Of a stretch of 50,871 nucleotides of DNA, positions 1 through 7,899 are shown one piece after another. Origin of the DNA: DATEJJ01 sp039649115 (GTDB lineage: Bacteria; Actinomycetota; Actinomycetes; Mycobacteriales; Micromonosporaceae); assembly GCA_039649115.1 (NCBI GenBank), contig JBBWZQ010000353.1, positions 1 to 50,871 on the forward strand, read 5' to 3'. The notes below the pieces were generated by a model, which saw nothing but the letters and a program-made list of their open reading frames with translations, did no database searches and was not told the origin of the DNA. The position numbers and the translations under genes were made by a program. How positions within the stretch are numbered: the stretch's first letter is position 1; the number at the start of each line of letters is the position of its first letter.

Positions 1-168
1 CCCGATCCATGACGAGAGGAACGCGAACGCTGGGGAAATTACGTCCCGACGGTGCTGGGGGAGCGCTACGACGCCTTCCTGTGGTTCGACGAAACCCAGG
101 CGGTCCGCCCCCTGCACCTCGCGAAGATCGATACCCACGAACCCGAAACGTTCCCCTCCGGCGTCTGA
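1..168 (+). pseudogene. C-terminal remnant of an erythromycin-esterase-like protein
   Basis: Reading codons from base 13 gives about 51 residues ending with TGA at 166-168. The segment ERWGNYVPTVLGERYDAFLW followed by FDETQAVRPL resembles the C-terminal end of erythromycin esterase-family proteins, where a 'fDAllhfDrTrAl.PL' segment closes the domain. The same frame has a TGA at bases 10-12 and no good start follows it. What is visible is therefore either a broken gene or one whose upstream part is in another frame; with only nine bases upstream I cannot tell which. The family call rests on a short stretch and is moderate. Oddly, this tail lies where fliP would be expected before fliQ. Confidence 0.4.
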
Positions 169-303
169 CCCATCATCCTAGGACGCCTTGCGCGATGTGC
201 CTCCTGCCACCGACTTGAGGTTTCCGGCGGGGTGAACCGAACGGCAACCGGGGTGCCCCTGTTCTGCGCTCTGAGGGTTGCGGTGGGTCCCGAAGTGGAT
301 GGC

Positions 304-579
304 ATGACGGACACGCAGATCGTTGAGCTGGGCCTGCAGGCCATGACCATCGCCGCCAAGATGTGCGCGCCGGTCCTGTTGACGGCACTGCTGATCGGCT
401 TCGCGATCTCGCTGTTCCAGTCGGTGACCCAGATCCAGGAGGTCACCCTCTCGTTCGTACCCAAGGCGATCGGGGTGGGCGTGGCGCTGCTGGTCACCGG
501 CAACTGGATGCTGCACGAGCTCATCTCCTTCACCACCGGGCTGTACGGCCAGATCCCGCACCTGATCGGCGGCGGCTGA
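304..579 (+). CDS. fliQ: Flagellar export gate protein FliQ
   Basis: The gene encodes 91 residues, close to the usual 89-90 for FliQ. FliQ is a small inner-membrane protein of the flagellar type III export gate, forming the gate complex with FliP and FliR. Two hydrophobic segments (about residues 15-40 and 53-76) flank a loop with the family-typical stretch SLFQSVTQIQEVTLSFVPK. I chose ATG at 304 (MTDTQIVELG) over an in-frame GTG at 232, because the extra residues would not match the family. It is followed after 3 bases by fliR. The usual upstream partner fliP is absent from the preceding 300 bases. Confidence 0.93.
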   Translation: MTDTQIVELGLQAMTIAAKMCAPVLLTALLIGFAISLFQSVTQIQEVTLSFVPKAIGVGVALLVTGNWMLHELISFTTGLYGQIPHLIGGG

Positions 580-582
580 GCC

Positions 583-1347
583 GTGCCGCTGCAGGTACCG
601 ACGGACGCGCTGATCGCGCTGCTGCTCGCGTCGATCCGGGCGGCCGCCTGGCTCACGGTCGCGCCGCCGTTCGACTCGCGGCTGGTACCCAAGCCGGTCA
701 AGGCGCTGCTGTCGGTCGGCATCGCGCTGCCCGTGCTGCCGCAGCTCACCGCGCACGTGCCCGCGGCCACCACATCCGCCCTGCTGGTCAGCGCCGTCGA
801 ACAGGTCGTCGCCGGAGCGGGCCTGGGCTTCATCACCGCCCTGCTGTTCAGCGCGGTGCAGGCGGCCGGCGACCTCATCGACCTGTTCGGCGGGCTCACC
901 CTGGCGTACGCGTTCGACCCGTTCTCGACCAGCCAGAGCTCGATCTTCGGGCGCTTCTACCACCTGCTCGCCATCACCCTGCTGTTCGCGAGCGACGGGT
1001 ACCAGATGGTGCTGCACGGGTTCCTGCTCTCGTACCGCACGCTGCCGCTCGACGGTACCCTCTCGTTGTCCACTTTGGACAAGATTCTGGTGCACGGGCT
1101 GCCGGCGATGTTCCTGTCCGCGCTGCAGATCGCCGGCCCGCTGGTCGCCGTGCTGTTCTGCGCCGACGTCGCGCTGGGCCTGCTCAACCGGGTGGCGCCG
1201 GCGCTCAACGCCTTCTCGCTCGGCTTCCCGGCGAAGATCCTGCTGACGATGCTGCTCGCCGGAAGCGCCATGATGCTGCTCCCCCAGACCCTACGCGCCA
1301 TCGTCGCCCACGCCGTCCACGCCGTCCTGACCGCGGCCGGCGCATGA
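583..1347 (+). CDS. fliR: Flagellar export gate protein FliR
   Basis: This is a 254-residue, multi-spanning membrane protein starting with GTG at 583, three bases after fliQ. Length and hydrophobic pattern (about six segments) fit FliR, the component that completes the FliPQR export channel. Family-like stretches include the N-terminal 'RAAAWLTVAPPFDSRLVPKP' region, where FliR proteins have 'R.s.....P.f....vP...r', and the central 'SAVQAAGDLIDLFGGLTLAY' region. Tight spacing to fliQ and position before flhB follow the common fliQ-fliR-flhB order. A 70-base gap separates it from flhB. Confidence 0.93.
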   Translation: MPLQVPTDALIALLLASIRAAAWLTVAPPFDSRLVPKPVKALLSVGIALPVLPQLTAHVPAATTSALLVSAVEQVVAGAGLGFITALLFSAVQAAGDLIDLFGGLTLAYAFDPFSTSQSSIFGRFYHLLAITLLFASDGYQMVLHGFLLSYRTLPLDGTLSLSTLDKILVHGLPAMFLSALQIAGPLVAVLFCADVALGLLNRVAPALNAFSLGFPAKILLTMLLAGSAMMLLPQTLRAIVAHAVHAVLTAAGA

Positions 1348-1417
1348 CCACCCGACCCCGCCCCCGCAACTTCGTTGACGTTGCGGCACGGGTTGCGACC
1401 CGGGGAGGGGGGGTGGG

Positions 1418-2509
1418 GTGAGCGGGGAGCGGACCGAGAAGGCGACGCCGCAGCGCACCCGGCAGGTACGGCAGGAGGGGCGGCTGGGTCGCAGCCCGGA
1501 CGTGGGGGCCTGGCTCGGCATGCTCGCGGCGAGCGTGCTGCTGCCCATGACGGTGCGCCTGGCCACCGCCCGGATCAGCGCGCTGCTGCTGCAGATACCC
1601 GCCATCATCGCCCGGCCGGAACCGGCGGCGGCGCTGCACCTGCTCCGCGAGGGCGCGCTGGCCACGGCCGTCTCGGTCGCCCCGGTGTGCACCGGGCTGC
1701 TCGTGCTCGGCGTGGCCGCCTCGCTGGCCCAGGGTGGCCTGCACCCGGCGACCAAGCTGCTGGCGCCGAAGATGTCGCGGCTCAACCCGTTCGCGGGAAT
1801 CAAGCGGATGGTCGGCCCGCACGCCTGGTGGGAACTGGTCAAGGCGCTGGTGAAGACGGGCGTGCTCGGGGCGGTGCTGTACGCCTCGGTGCGCCACCTG
1901 GTACCCACGCTGATGGCCTCCGGCTCGCTGCCGCTGGGCAGCGTCATGTCCAGCGTCGGCGGCGCGATCCTCGCGCTGGTCCGCTGGGCCGCGGTGGCCG
2001 GCCTCGCCATGGCGGGTGCCGACTACCTCGTCGTGCACCGGCGCAACGACAAGCAGCTCAGGATGACCAAGCAGGAGGTCCGGGACGAGGCCAGGCGCAC
2101 CGAGGGCGACCCGCACCTGAAGGGCGCGATCCGGTCCCGGCAGCTCGCGATGAGCCGCAACCGGATGATGGCCGAACTGCCGAAGGCCGACGTGGTGGTG
2201 GTGAACCCGACACACGTCGCGACGGCGCTGCGGTACGAGCCGGCGCGCGGAGCACCCCGGGTGGTCGCCAAGGGCGCGGGCGCGGTCGCCGCGAAGATCC
2301 GCGAGGTGGCCGCCGAGCACCGCATCCCGATGGTGCAGGACGTGCCGCTGGCCCGTTCCCTGTACGCGAACTGCGAGCTCGGCGCGGAGGTCCCGCCGGA
2401 GCTGTACACGGCGGTCGCCCGGGTGCTGGCATTCGTCATGGGCCTCAAGGCACGCGGCTCCGCGGCCGGCCTGCACCGCCCCTTCGCCACCGCCGCCACC
2501 GCGGCGTGA
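1418..2509 (+). CDS. flhB: Flagellar export switch protein FlhB
   Basis: This 363-residue protein is the FlhB export gate component that switches substrate specificity from rod/hook to filament proteins. The N-terminus (SGERTEKATPQRTRQVRQEG) is the classic 'EKTE.aT.kr...r..G' start. Four membrane segments fill roughly residues 30-205. A cytosolic domain follows, containing the autocleavage motif NPTH at residues 263-266. The GTG at 1418 is preceded by a G-rich Shine-Dalgarno stretch. The cleavage site is intact, so normal autoproteolysis is expected. A sequence resembling a FliA promoter lies just after the stop, before flhA. Confidence 0.95.
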   Translation: MSGERTEKATPQRTRQVRQEGRLGRSPDVGAWLGMLAASVLLPMTVRLATARISALLLQIPAIIARPEPAAALHLLREGALATAVSVAPVCTGLLVLGVAASLAQGGLHPATKLLAPKMSRLNPFAGIKRMVGPHAWWELVKALVKTGVLGAVLYASVRHLVPTLMASGSLPLGSVMSSVGGAILALVRWAAVAGLAMAGADYLVVHRRNDKQLRMTKQEVRDEARRTEGDPHLKGAIRSRQLAMSRNRMMAELPKADVVVVNPTHVATALRYEPARGAPRVVAKGAGAVAAKIREVAAEHRIPMVQDVPLARSLYANCELGAEVPPELYTAVARVLAFVMGLKARGSAAGLHRPFATAATAA

Positions 2510-2519
2510 CCCGGCGATT

Positions 2520-2545
2520 CTCAGGTGGGGTGGGGCGGCGCCGAT
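2520..2545 (+). promoter_or_regulatory. FliA-type (flagellar sigma) promoter candidate before flhA
   Basis: CTCA at 2520-2523, a 16-base spacer, then GCCGAT at 2540-2545. As I recall it, the promoter consensus reported for FliA-family sigma factors in Actinoplanes is CTCA-N15-17-GCCGAA; this differs at one base. It lies between flhB and flhA, about 75 bases before the flhA start, so flhA and downstream genes could be transcribed on their own as well as from upstream. Based on pattern only. Confidence 0.5.
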
Positions 2546-2571
2546 AGGGAGGTTGCCAGGAAGGCGCGTAC

Positions 2572-2592
2572 CGACCTCAGGGACCGAGGTCG
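2572..2592 (+). other. Short inverted repeat in the flhA leader
   Basis: CGACCTC at 2572-2578 pairs with GAGGTCG at 2586-2592 around a 7-base loop. It lies downstream of the candidate promoter and 27 bases before the flhA start. It could be a leader hairpin or a weak operator. No U-tract follows, so a terminator is unlikely. Confidence 0.3.
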
Positions 2593-2619
2593 ATCCGACA
2601 GCCCTGCCTGGAAGGTGTC

Positions 2620-4659
2620 GTGGACGCGAAGCGGCTGACTCAGCTGGTGGTACCCGTCGGCATCGTCATGATCATCGTGATGATGGTCGTACCGATGCCC
2701 AGCATTCTCCTCGACCTCCTCCTCGCCGCCAACATCACGGCGGCACTGTTGATCGTCCTGGTCAGCATGTACGTGCGCCGGCCCCTGGACTTCTCCGTGT
2801 TCCCCGCGCTGCTGCTGATCGCGACCCTGTTCCGCCTCGCGCTCAACATCAGCGCGACCCGCCTCGTGCTGCTCCACGGGTTCGCCGGCAAGGTGATCGA
2901 CGCGTTCGGCCACTTCGTCGTCGGCGGGTCGCTGGTGGTCGGCCTGGTGATCTTCCTGATCCTCATCATCATCCAGTTCGTCGTGATCACCAAGGGCGCC
3001 GAGCGGGTGGCCGAGGTCGGCGCCCGGTTCACGCTCGACGCGATGCCCGGCAAGCAGATGGCGATCGACGCGGACCTCAACGCGGGCCTCATCGACGAGG
3101 TGGAGGCGCGCCGGCGCCGGGCCGAGGTGGCCGCCGAGGCGGACTTCTACGGTGCGATGGACGGCGGCGCCAAGTTCGTCAAGGGCGACGCGGTCGCGGC
3201 CATCATCATCACGATCGTGAACCTGGTCGGCGGGTTCGCCGTCGGCATGATCCAGCGCAAGCTCTCGCCCGGCGAGGCGATCCAGACCTACAGCCTGCTC
3301 AGCATCGGCGACGGGCTGGTCTCCCAGATCCCGGCGCTGCTGCTGTCGGTGGCCACCGGCCTCATCGTCACCCGCTCGGCCACCGAGGGCGACATGGGCA
3401 CCACCGTCACCGAGCAGCTCGGCCAGCACCGCCGCGCGCTGCAGATCGCCGGGGGCGCGGCGGTCGGCATCTGCGTGATCCCCGGGCTGCCCAAGATCCC
3501 GTTCCTCATCATCGGCGGCCTGGTGCTGTTCGCGGCCCAGCGCCTGAAGCCGACCCCGGCCACCGCCGAGGACCAGGCGCAGGACAGCCAGCCGAACGCG
3601 CCGGACTCGACGGAGAGCCTCATCGGGGAGATGCGGGTCGACCCGCTGGAGCTGGCGCTCGCCCCGGACCTCGTCGACCTCGTCGACCCGACCGGCGGCG
3701 ACCTGCTCGACCGGGTGCGCGCGCTGCGCCGGAAGATGGCTCTGGAGCTGGGCATCGTGATGCCGCCGGTACGCACCCGGGACGATCTCGACCTGCCGCT
3801 GTCCACCTACGTGGTCCGGATCAGCGGGGTGGACGTGGGCCGCGGCGAGGCGCCGCCCGGGACCGTACTGGCGATCGGCGAGGGCCTGGAGCAACTGCCC
3901 GGCCGGGCCGGTGCCGAGCCGGTCTTCGGCCTGCCGGGCAAGTGGGTACCGGCCGAACTGCACTACCAGGCAGAGCTCACCGGGGCCACCGTCGTGGACC
4001 GGGCGTCCGTGATCATCACCCATCTGGCCGAAGTGGTACGGGGCAACGCCAGCCGGCTGCTCGACCGCGAGGACGTACGCGCTCTGACGGACATGGTCAA
4101 GAGAACCCACCCGGTGGTGGTGGAGGAGCTGACCCCCGCGCTGCTCAGCCTCGGGCAGGTGCAGCGGGTGCTGCAGGCGCTGCTCGACGAGGGGGTACCG
4201 ATCCGGGACCTGGTGCGCATCTTCGAGGCGCTCTCGCTGCGCGCCAAGGCATCCACCGAGCTGGACGGGCTGGTGGAGGCGGCGCGCGGCGCGCTCGGTC
4301 CGGCCATCGCCAGCCGGTACGCCAGCGCCGGCGCGCTCCCCGTGATCACGCTTGAGCCCCGGCTGGAGCAGTACCTGCTCGAGTCGCTCCGGCCCGGCGA
4401 CGGCGGCGCCTTCCTGGCCATCGACGCCGACCGGGCGGAGATCGTGGTCGGCGACGCGAACCGGCTCGCGGAGGCGGCCGAGCAGCGCGGCGTCTCGCCC
4501 GTGCTGGCCTGCACCCCGCAGCTGCGTGCCCCGCTGTACCGGCTGCTGCGCGCGGGCAACCAGGCCGTACCGGTCTTGTCCTACACCGAGATAGCGGGGA
4601 GTCCCGCACCGATCCAGACGATGGGAGTGGTGGGCAGTGCCTACGCGAGTATTGCTTGA
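2620..4659 (+). CDS. flhA: Flagellar export gate protein FlhA
   Basis: FlhA (679 residues, normal length) is the large ring-forming component of the flagellar type III export gate that receives export substrates and couples export to proton flow. The N-terminal half has about eight membrane segments (residues 8-320). The FHIPEP family signature lies at about residues 128-150 (ERVAEVGARFTLDAMPGKQM). A cytosolic substrate-binding domain occupies about residues 345-679, containing DMVKRTHPVVVEE and VPIRDLVRIFEAL. The start is GTG 2620. The 3' end overlaps the next gene by 23 bases, suggesting coupled translation. Confidence 0.96.
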   Translation: MDAKRLTQLVVPVGIVMIIVMMVVPMPSILLDLLLAANITAALLIVLVSMYVRRPLDFSVFPALLLIATLFRLALNISATRLVLLHGFAGKVIDAFGHFVVGGSLVVGLVIFLILIIIQFVVITKGAERVAEVGARFTLDAMPGKQMAIDADLNAGLIDEVEARRRRAEVAAEADFYGAMDGGAKFVKGDAVAAIIITIVNLVGGFAVGMIQRKLSPGEAIQTYSLLSIGDGLVSQIPALLLSVATGLIVTRSATEGDMGTTVTEQLGQHRRALQIAGGAAVGICVIPGLPKIPFLIIGGLVLFAAQRLKPTPATAEDQAQDSQPNAPDSTESLIGEMRVDPLELALAPDLVDLVDPTGGDLLDRVRALRRKMALELGIVMPPVRTRDDLDLPLSTYVVRISGVDVGRGEAPPGTVLAIGEGLEQLPGRAGAEPVFGLPGKWVPAELHYQAELTGATVVDRASVIITHLAEVVRGNASRLLDREDVRALTDMVKRTHPVVVEELTPALLSLGQVQRVLQALLDEGVPIRDLVRIFEALSLRAKASTELDGLVEAARGALGPAIASRYASAGALPVITLEPRLEQYLLESLRPGDGGAFLAIDADRAEIVVGDANRLAEAAEQRGVSPVLACTPQLRAPLYRLLRAGNQAVPVLSYTEIAGSPAPIQTMGVVGSAYASIA

Positions 4660-5908
4660 GGGTCCGGAGATCGAGTCCCTGCTGGCACAGGTCCGCGAGG
4701 AGTACGGGTCCGGCGTGCGGATCATCTCCGCGGACAAGGTACGCACCGGCGGGCTGGGCGGCTTCTTCGCCAAGCAGCGGTACGAGCTGTCGGTGGAGGT
4801 ACCCGACGGGCTGGCCGGGCACCCGGTCGACGGCCTGCTCGCGCTGCTGGAGGCCGCCGAGTCCGACCAGCCGCCGCACGCCGCGGACGGGCCGGACCTG
4901 CCGCCGGTCACCAGGCCGCTCAAGAAGGCCGCCGCCGTGCCGGCCACGACGGCCGTCGCGGTGCCGGCCAGGACGGCGGACACGCCGCCCCGGGCCGGGC
5001 TGGTGTCCACCGCGACCGCGGCGTTCGCCGACGTGATGGCGAGCGTGGGTGGCACGCTGGGCGCGCCGGTCCGGACCGCCGCGGCCACCCCCTACACGCC
5101 GCCCACCGTCGCGCCCGCCGAGCGCCACGCACCAGCCGAGCGGCCCGTGCCAGCCGAGCGCCACGCGGCGATCGAAGCGCACGCACCGGCCGAGCGGCGG
5201 GCGGGCCGGCAGCCGGCACCGGCTCCGCTGGCCGGTGAGCTGGTCGCACTCGGGCTGCCGGCGCGGATGGCCGAGCGGGCCACCGGCGCCGACCCGTACC
5301 AGTCGATCCTGAACGCCCTCGCCGGAATGCCGCGGCCGCCGGCGGCGCCGGCCGCCCACGGCGACGTGCTGGTCATCGCGGGCGAGTTGCCCGCCGCGCT
5401 GGCGGTGGCCCGCCAGGTGGCCACCACGGTGGGCCTGGACCCGGCCAAGATCCTGGTGGCCTCGACCGCCACGGCCGGCACCGGGGTGCACGCCTCGCAC
5501 CGGATCACCGGGCCCGAGGACGCGCGGCGGCGCGCCCGCCGGCTGCAGGTCGCGCCGGCACCGCACGTGGTGGTGCTGGACGCGCCAGTGCACGGCGGCG
5601 ACACCGCCTGGGTCCGCGCGGTCCGCGCGGCGCTGGCCCCGACGGCGGTCTGGGCGGTCGTCGACGCCACCCGCAAGACCGCGGAGACGCTCCGCCACCT
5701 GCACGGCCTGGGGCCGGTGGACGCGCTCGGCGTGTACGGCGCCGGCGACTGCGGCGACCCCGCCAGCGTGCTCGGGCTGGACCCGCCGGTCGCGCTCGTG
5801 GACGGCCGGGTGGCCGACACGCACGCCTGGGCCGCCCTGCTCAGCCAGCGGCTGTACCACCTGGCCGGACCGTCCGCACGGACCCGCGAAGCCGTCACGT
5901 GTTCCTGA
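4637..5908 (+). CDS. FlhF-like flagellar protein without a nucleotide-binding P-loop
   Basis: The protein has 423 residues and sits where flhF usually follows flhA. The N-terminal 50 residues resemble the FlhF N-domain (EYGSGVRIISADKVRTGGLG, FFAKQRYELSVEV), where FlhF has 'lG.davIl..r....gGflG.f....vev'. A long Pro/Ala-rich linker (about 90-200), including PAERHA-type repeats, is followed by a C-terminal domain that resembles the SRP-type GTPase fold. The expected GxxGxGKT P-loop is replaced by VIAGELPAALAVARQVATTV, and no DTAGR motif is seen (VVLDAPVHGGD instead). GTP binding is therefore unlikely. It overlaps flhA by 23 bases and the next gene by 10. FlhF normally controls flagellar position and number; here a scaffold-like role is possible but unproven. 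Confidence 0.65.
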   Translation: MPTRVLLEGPEIESLLAQVREEYGSGVRIISADKVRTGGLGGFFAKQRYELSVEVPDGLAGHPVDGLLALLEAAESDQPPHAADGPDLPPVTRPLKKAAAVPATTAVAVPARTADTPPRAGLVSTATAAFADVMASVGGTLGAPVRTAAATPYTPPTVAPAERHAPAERPVPAERHAAIEAHAPAERRAGRQPAPAPLAGELVALGLPARMAERATGADPYQSILNALAGMPRPPAAPAAHGDVLVIAGELPAALAVARQVATTVGLDPAKILVASTATAGTGVHASHRITGPEDARRRARRLQVAPAPHVVVLDAPVHGGDTAWVRAVRAALAPTAVWAVVDATRKTAETLRHLHGLGPVDALGVYGAGDCGDPASVLGLDPPVALVDGRVADTHAWAALLSQRLYHLAGPSARTREAVTCS

Positions 5909-6135
5909 TCCTGCCCTCGACCCTGCTGCTCGCCGGGCTCATCGCGAGCCCGGCGCTGTGGCACGCGTTCGTCGTCGGCGACCTGAGCACCTCCACCGCG
6001 CTGGCCCGGTTCCTGATCGCGGTGCCGGTGAGCGGGCTGATGATGGCGATCCTGCGCGGGCTGACGTCCGGGTACCGGTCGTACGCGCGGCGGGCGGCGG
6101 CCACCGCGCCGGAACCGTCCGAAGAGGACGAGTAG
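5899..6135 (+). CDS. Small membrane protein in the flagellar operon
   Basis: A 78-residue protein starting at GTG 5899, overlapping the FlhF-like gene by 10 bases. Two hydrophobic segments (about residues 2-25 and 36-55) are followed by a basic stretch (RGLTSGYRSYARR) and an acidic tail (EPSEEDE), suggesting a two-pass membrane protein with a short cytosolic tail. I do not recognise the family. The overlap implies translational coupling to the flagellar operon, so a role in flagellar assembly or placement is plausible but not shown. Confidence 0.7.
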   Translation: MFLILPSTLLLAGLIASPALWHAFVVGDLSTSTALARFLIAVPVSGLMMAILRGLTSGYRSYARRAAATAPEPSEEDE

Positions 6136-6247
6136 CGGTCGGACGGCACCCCACCGGCACCCGCCAGGCCACCTGGTCTACTCCTGGTTCGCAGTTACCT
6201 ATGGGTCAAGCGTCACGAAACGGCGCGCACCTGACGGGGGAGGTGAG

Positions 6248-6487
6248 ATGTCGGACCTGCTGAAGCACATCAGGGCCGCGGCGCTGTTCGTCTCGGATCT
6301 GCAGCGCTCCGCGCAGCCACCCGCGCGCGAGGTGCGCAGTGCGGTGGCCGGCGCGATCCACGCGTACGGCAGCCCGGGCTGCGCGGAACTGGTCGCGGCC
6401 GAGTTCGGGGAGCACCCGGAGACGGCGGTGGCGCGGATGAGCTGGGCCCTGGAGGCGGTCCGGGCGAGCTTCCCCGCCGCCCTATAA
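6248..6487 (+). CDS. Small hypothetical protein after the flagellar genes
   Basis: A 79-residue, mainly alpha-helical protein with no membrane segment or signal peptide. ATG 6248 is preceded by a strong purine-rich ribosome site (GGGGGAGGTGAG). A 112-base gap separates it from the upstream small membrane gene, so it may have its own promoter. It converges with the chemotaxis operon, whose last gene ends 20 bases away. I do not recognise the family. Motifs such as PPAREVRSAVAGAIHAYG and the GC-rich third positions support coding. Confidence 0.65.
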   Translation: MSDLLKHIRAAALFVSDLQRSAQPPAREVRSAVAGAIHAYGSPGCAELVAAEFGEHPETAVARMSWALEAVRASFPAAL

Positions 6488-6507
6488 GCCAGCGGCTGCG
6501 TCACCGG

Positions 6508-6990
6508 CTAGCCGGGCAGGGATAGCCAGAGGTGGCCGGAGCCGTACCGGGCGACCGCCACCTCCAGATCCAGCCGGTTGCCCAGGGCGACGGCGTGGCT
6601 GGCCACGTCGCCGGGCAGCGCGTCGCCGGGCAGGTGCAGCTGGTACAGGCGCAGGTGCGGGGCACCCTCCCGGTTGAGCAGGCCGGTCAGCACGTTGCAC
6701 AGCTCGGACACGTTCTCCGCCAGCATCGGCGACAGCGACTTCTCCTTGACGCAGTCCTCCGCGCCGCCGACCGGCAGCAGACCCAGCGCGGCTCCGGCGA
6801 ACGCCGCCAGCGCGAGGTCGAGTACGAGAACGGCGGACAGCCGCATGCCGTCGTCGACGTAGACGGCGACGACCGCGGTGCGGAGGTTCTCCGCGCGGGG
6901 CGGGTCCGCCGGGCTGACCGTCACCTCGCGACCGAGGAGGTCCTCCAGGAGGTTACGGACGCCCAGCGACGCGGGAATCACAACGGCCAT
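6508..6990 (-). CDS. CheX/CheC-like protein, last gene of the chemotaxis operon
   Basis: This 160-residue protein has a stretch (SPMLAENVSELCNVLTGLLN, about residues 87-106) with an E-x-x-N pair at E96/N99. In CheC/CheX-type CheY phosphatases such a pair sits on the long helix and positions the hydrolytic water. The rest is divergent, so it is best called CheX-like; it may be non-catalytic. It lies 8 bases after a cheY gene and is the promoter-distal gene of the operon. The start at ATG 6990 has only a weak ribosome site. The stop lies inside a 12-base palindrome (6504-6515). Confidence 0.55.
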   Translation of the reverse strand: MAVVIPASLGVRNLLEDLLGREVTVSPADPPRAENLRTAVVAVYVDDGMRLSAVLVLDLALAAFAGAALGLLPVGGAEDCVKEKSLSPMLAENVSELCNVLTGLLNREGAPHLRLYQLHLPGDALPGDVASHAVALGNRLDLEVAVARYGSGHLWLSLPG

Positions 6991-6998
6991 GGAGCAAA

Positions 6999-7361
6999 TT
7001 ATCCCAGAAGGGGACTAAGCGCGTCGCGGAACCCGTCAGGTGTGAACGGCTTGACGATGAAGAAGAGGGCTCCGGCCGCCTCGGCCGTGCTCTTCATCTC
7101 GTCGGTGCACTCGGAGGTCACGAACCCGAAGGGCACGGCCTCGCCGGCCGAGCGCAGTCCACGCAGCAGCTCGATGCCGGTCATCTCGGGCATGTTCCAG
7201 TCCGACACGACCAGGTCCGGCTTCTCGGCCATGAACTTGTCGTACGCCTCCCGGCCGTCCCCGGCCTCGACCAGGTCGTGGTCGCCGAAGCCGGCCTGGC
7301 GCAGGGTACGGGTCACGATCTGGCGCATGACCCGGCTGTCGTCCGCGATGAGGATCTTCAT
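6999..7361 (-). CDS. cheY: CheY-type single-domain response regulator
   Basis: A 120-residue stand-alone receiver. The acidic pair (ADDS, residues 6-9), phospho-acceptor D54 (SDWNMPEM), T82 (VTSE) and K104 (VKPFT) are all present, so it should accept phosphate from CheA and act on the flagellar motor or as a phosphate sink. The start codon overlaps the stop of cheX by 4 bases (7358-7361), indicating coupled translation. It is one of two CheY proteins in the operon. Confidence 0.93.
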   Translation of the reverse strand: MKILIADDSRVMRQIVTRTLRQAGFGDHDLVEAGDGREAYDKFMAEKPDLVVSDWNMPEMTGIELLRGLRSAGEAVPFGFVTSECTDEMKSTAEAAGALFFIVKPFTPDGFRDALSPLLG

Positions 7362-7861
7362 GACGCCGCCTCCGCGCGGTCGCTGCGGCTCTGCCAGACG
7401 CTGATCGAGACCGGCTCGTTCAGCCACTCGCCCACCAGCTCGCAGACCTGGGTGGCGGCGGGCCAGTGGCTGTCGACGCCGACGCCGCTGATGACGTGCG
7501 GCAGCGAGATCATGCACACCGCGGGCAGCGTGCTCTTCACGTTGCCGCCCACGATGTTGGCCAGCTCGCCGAGGGCGTCCACGACGTCCTGCTGTGCCAC
7601 CTCGGGCACCTCCATCGCGAGCAGCGCCGCGGCGGCGTGCCGACCGGCCAGGGCGGAGCAGGACACCACCACGTGGCCGTGCCAGGCGCCCGTGATCGAC
7701 ACCGACGCGCAGATGCTCTCGCCGCGGGTCCGGGTCTTCTCGCTGTCGCCGGGCTCGAACGGGAGCAACGGATTGACGCCCTCGGGGTCCAGGTAGGACG
7801 ACCAGACCTGCTCCGCGATCTCGCCCAGGTCCTCGATGGTGGGTGCCGTCTGCAGGGTCAT
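7358..7861 (-). CDS. cheX: CheX-type CheY-P phosphatase
   Basis: A 167-residue protein with the CheX/CheC signature ELANIVGGNVKS (residues 99-110); E99 and N102 are the catalytic pair that promotes CheY-P dephosphorylation in this family. Family-typical 'GESICASVSITGAWHGHVVV' precedes it. It sits between two cheY genes and overlaps the downstream one by 4 bases, which fits a role in signal termination. It is related in function to the more divergent protein encoded at 6508-6990. Confidence 0.85.
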   Translation of the reverse strand: MTLQTAPTIEDLGEIAEQVWSSYLDPEGVNPLLPFEPGDSEKTRTRGESICASVSITGAWHGHVVVSCSALAGRHAAAALLAMEVPEVAQQDVVDALGELANIVGGNVKSTLPAVCMISLPHVISGVGVDSHWPAATQVCELVGEWLNEPVSISVWQSRSDRAEAAS

Positions 7862-7899
7862 GCCTAGTTTCCTCGCTTCGTACTGGTGTGGAGTAGGAC

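Noticed and set aside
2521..5088. An 855-residue open frame on the minus strand opposite flhA
   Set aside because: It is a GC-rich shadow; residue composition is low-complexity (Arg, Asp, Gly, His), there is no family match and the plus strand holds FlhA and the FlhF-like protein.
6504..6515. Palindrome CCGGCTAGCCGG as a terminator between convergent genes
   Set aside because: Only six base pairs with no loop, and it includes the stop codon of the minus-strand gene.
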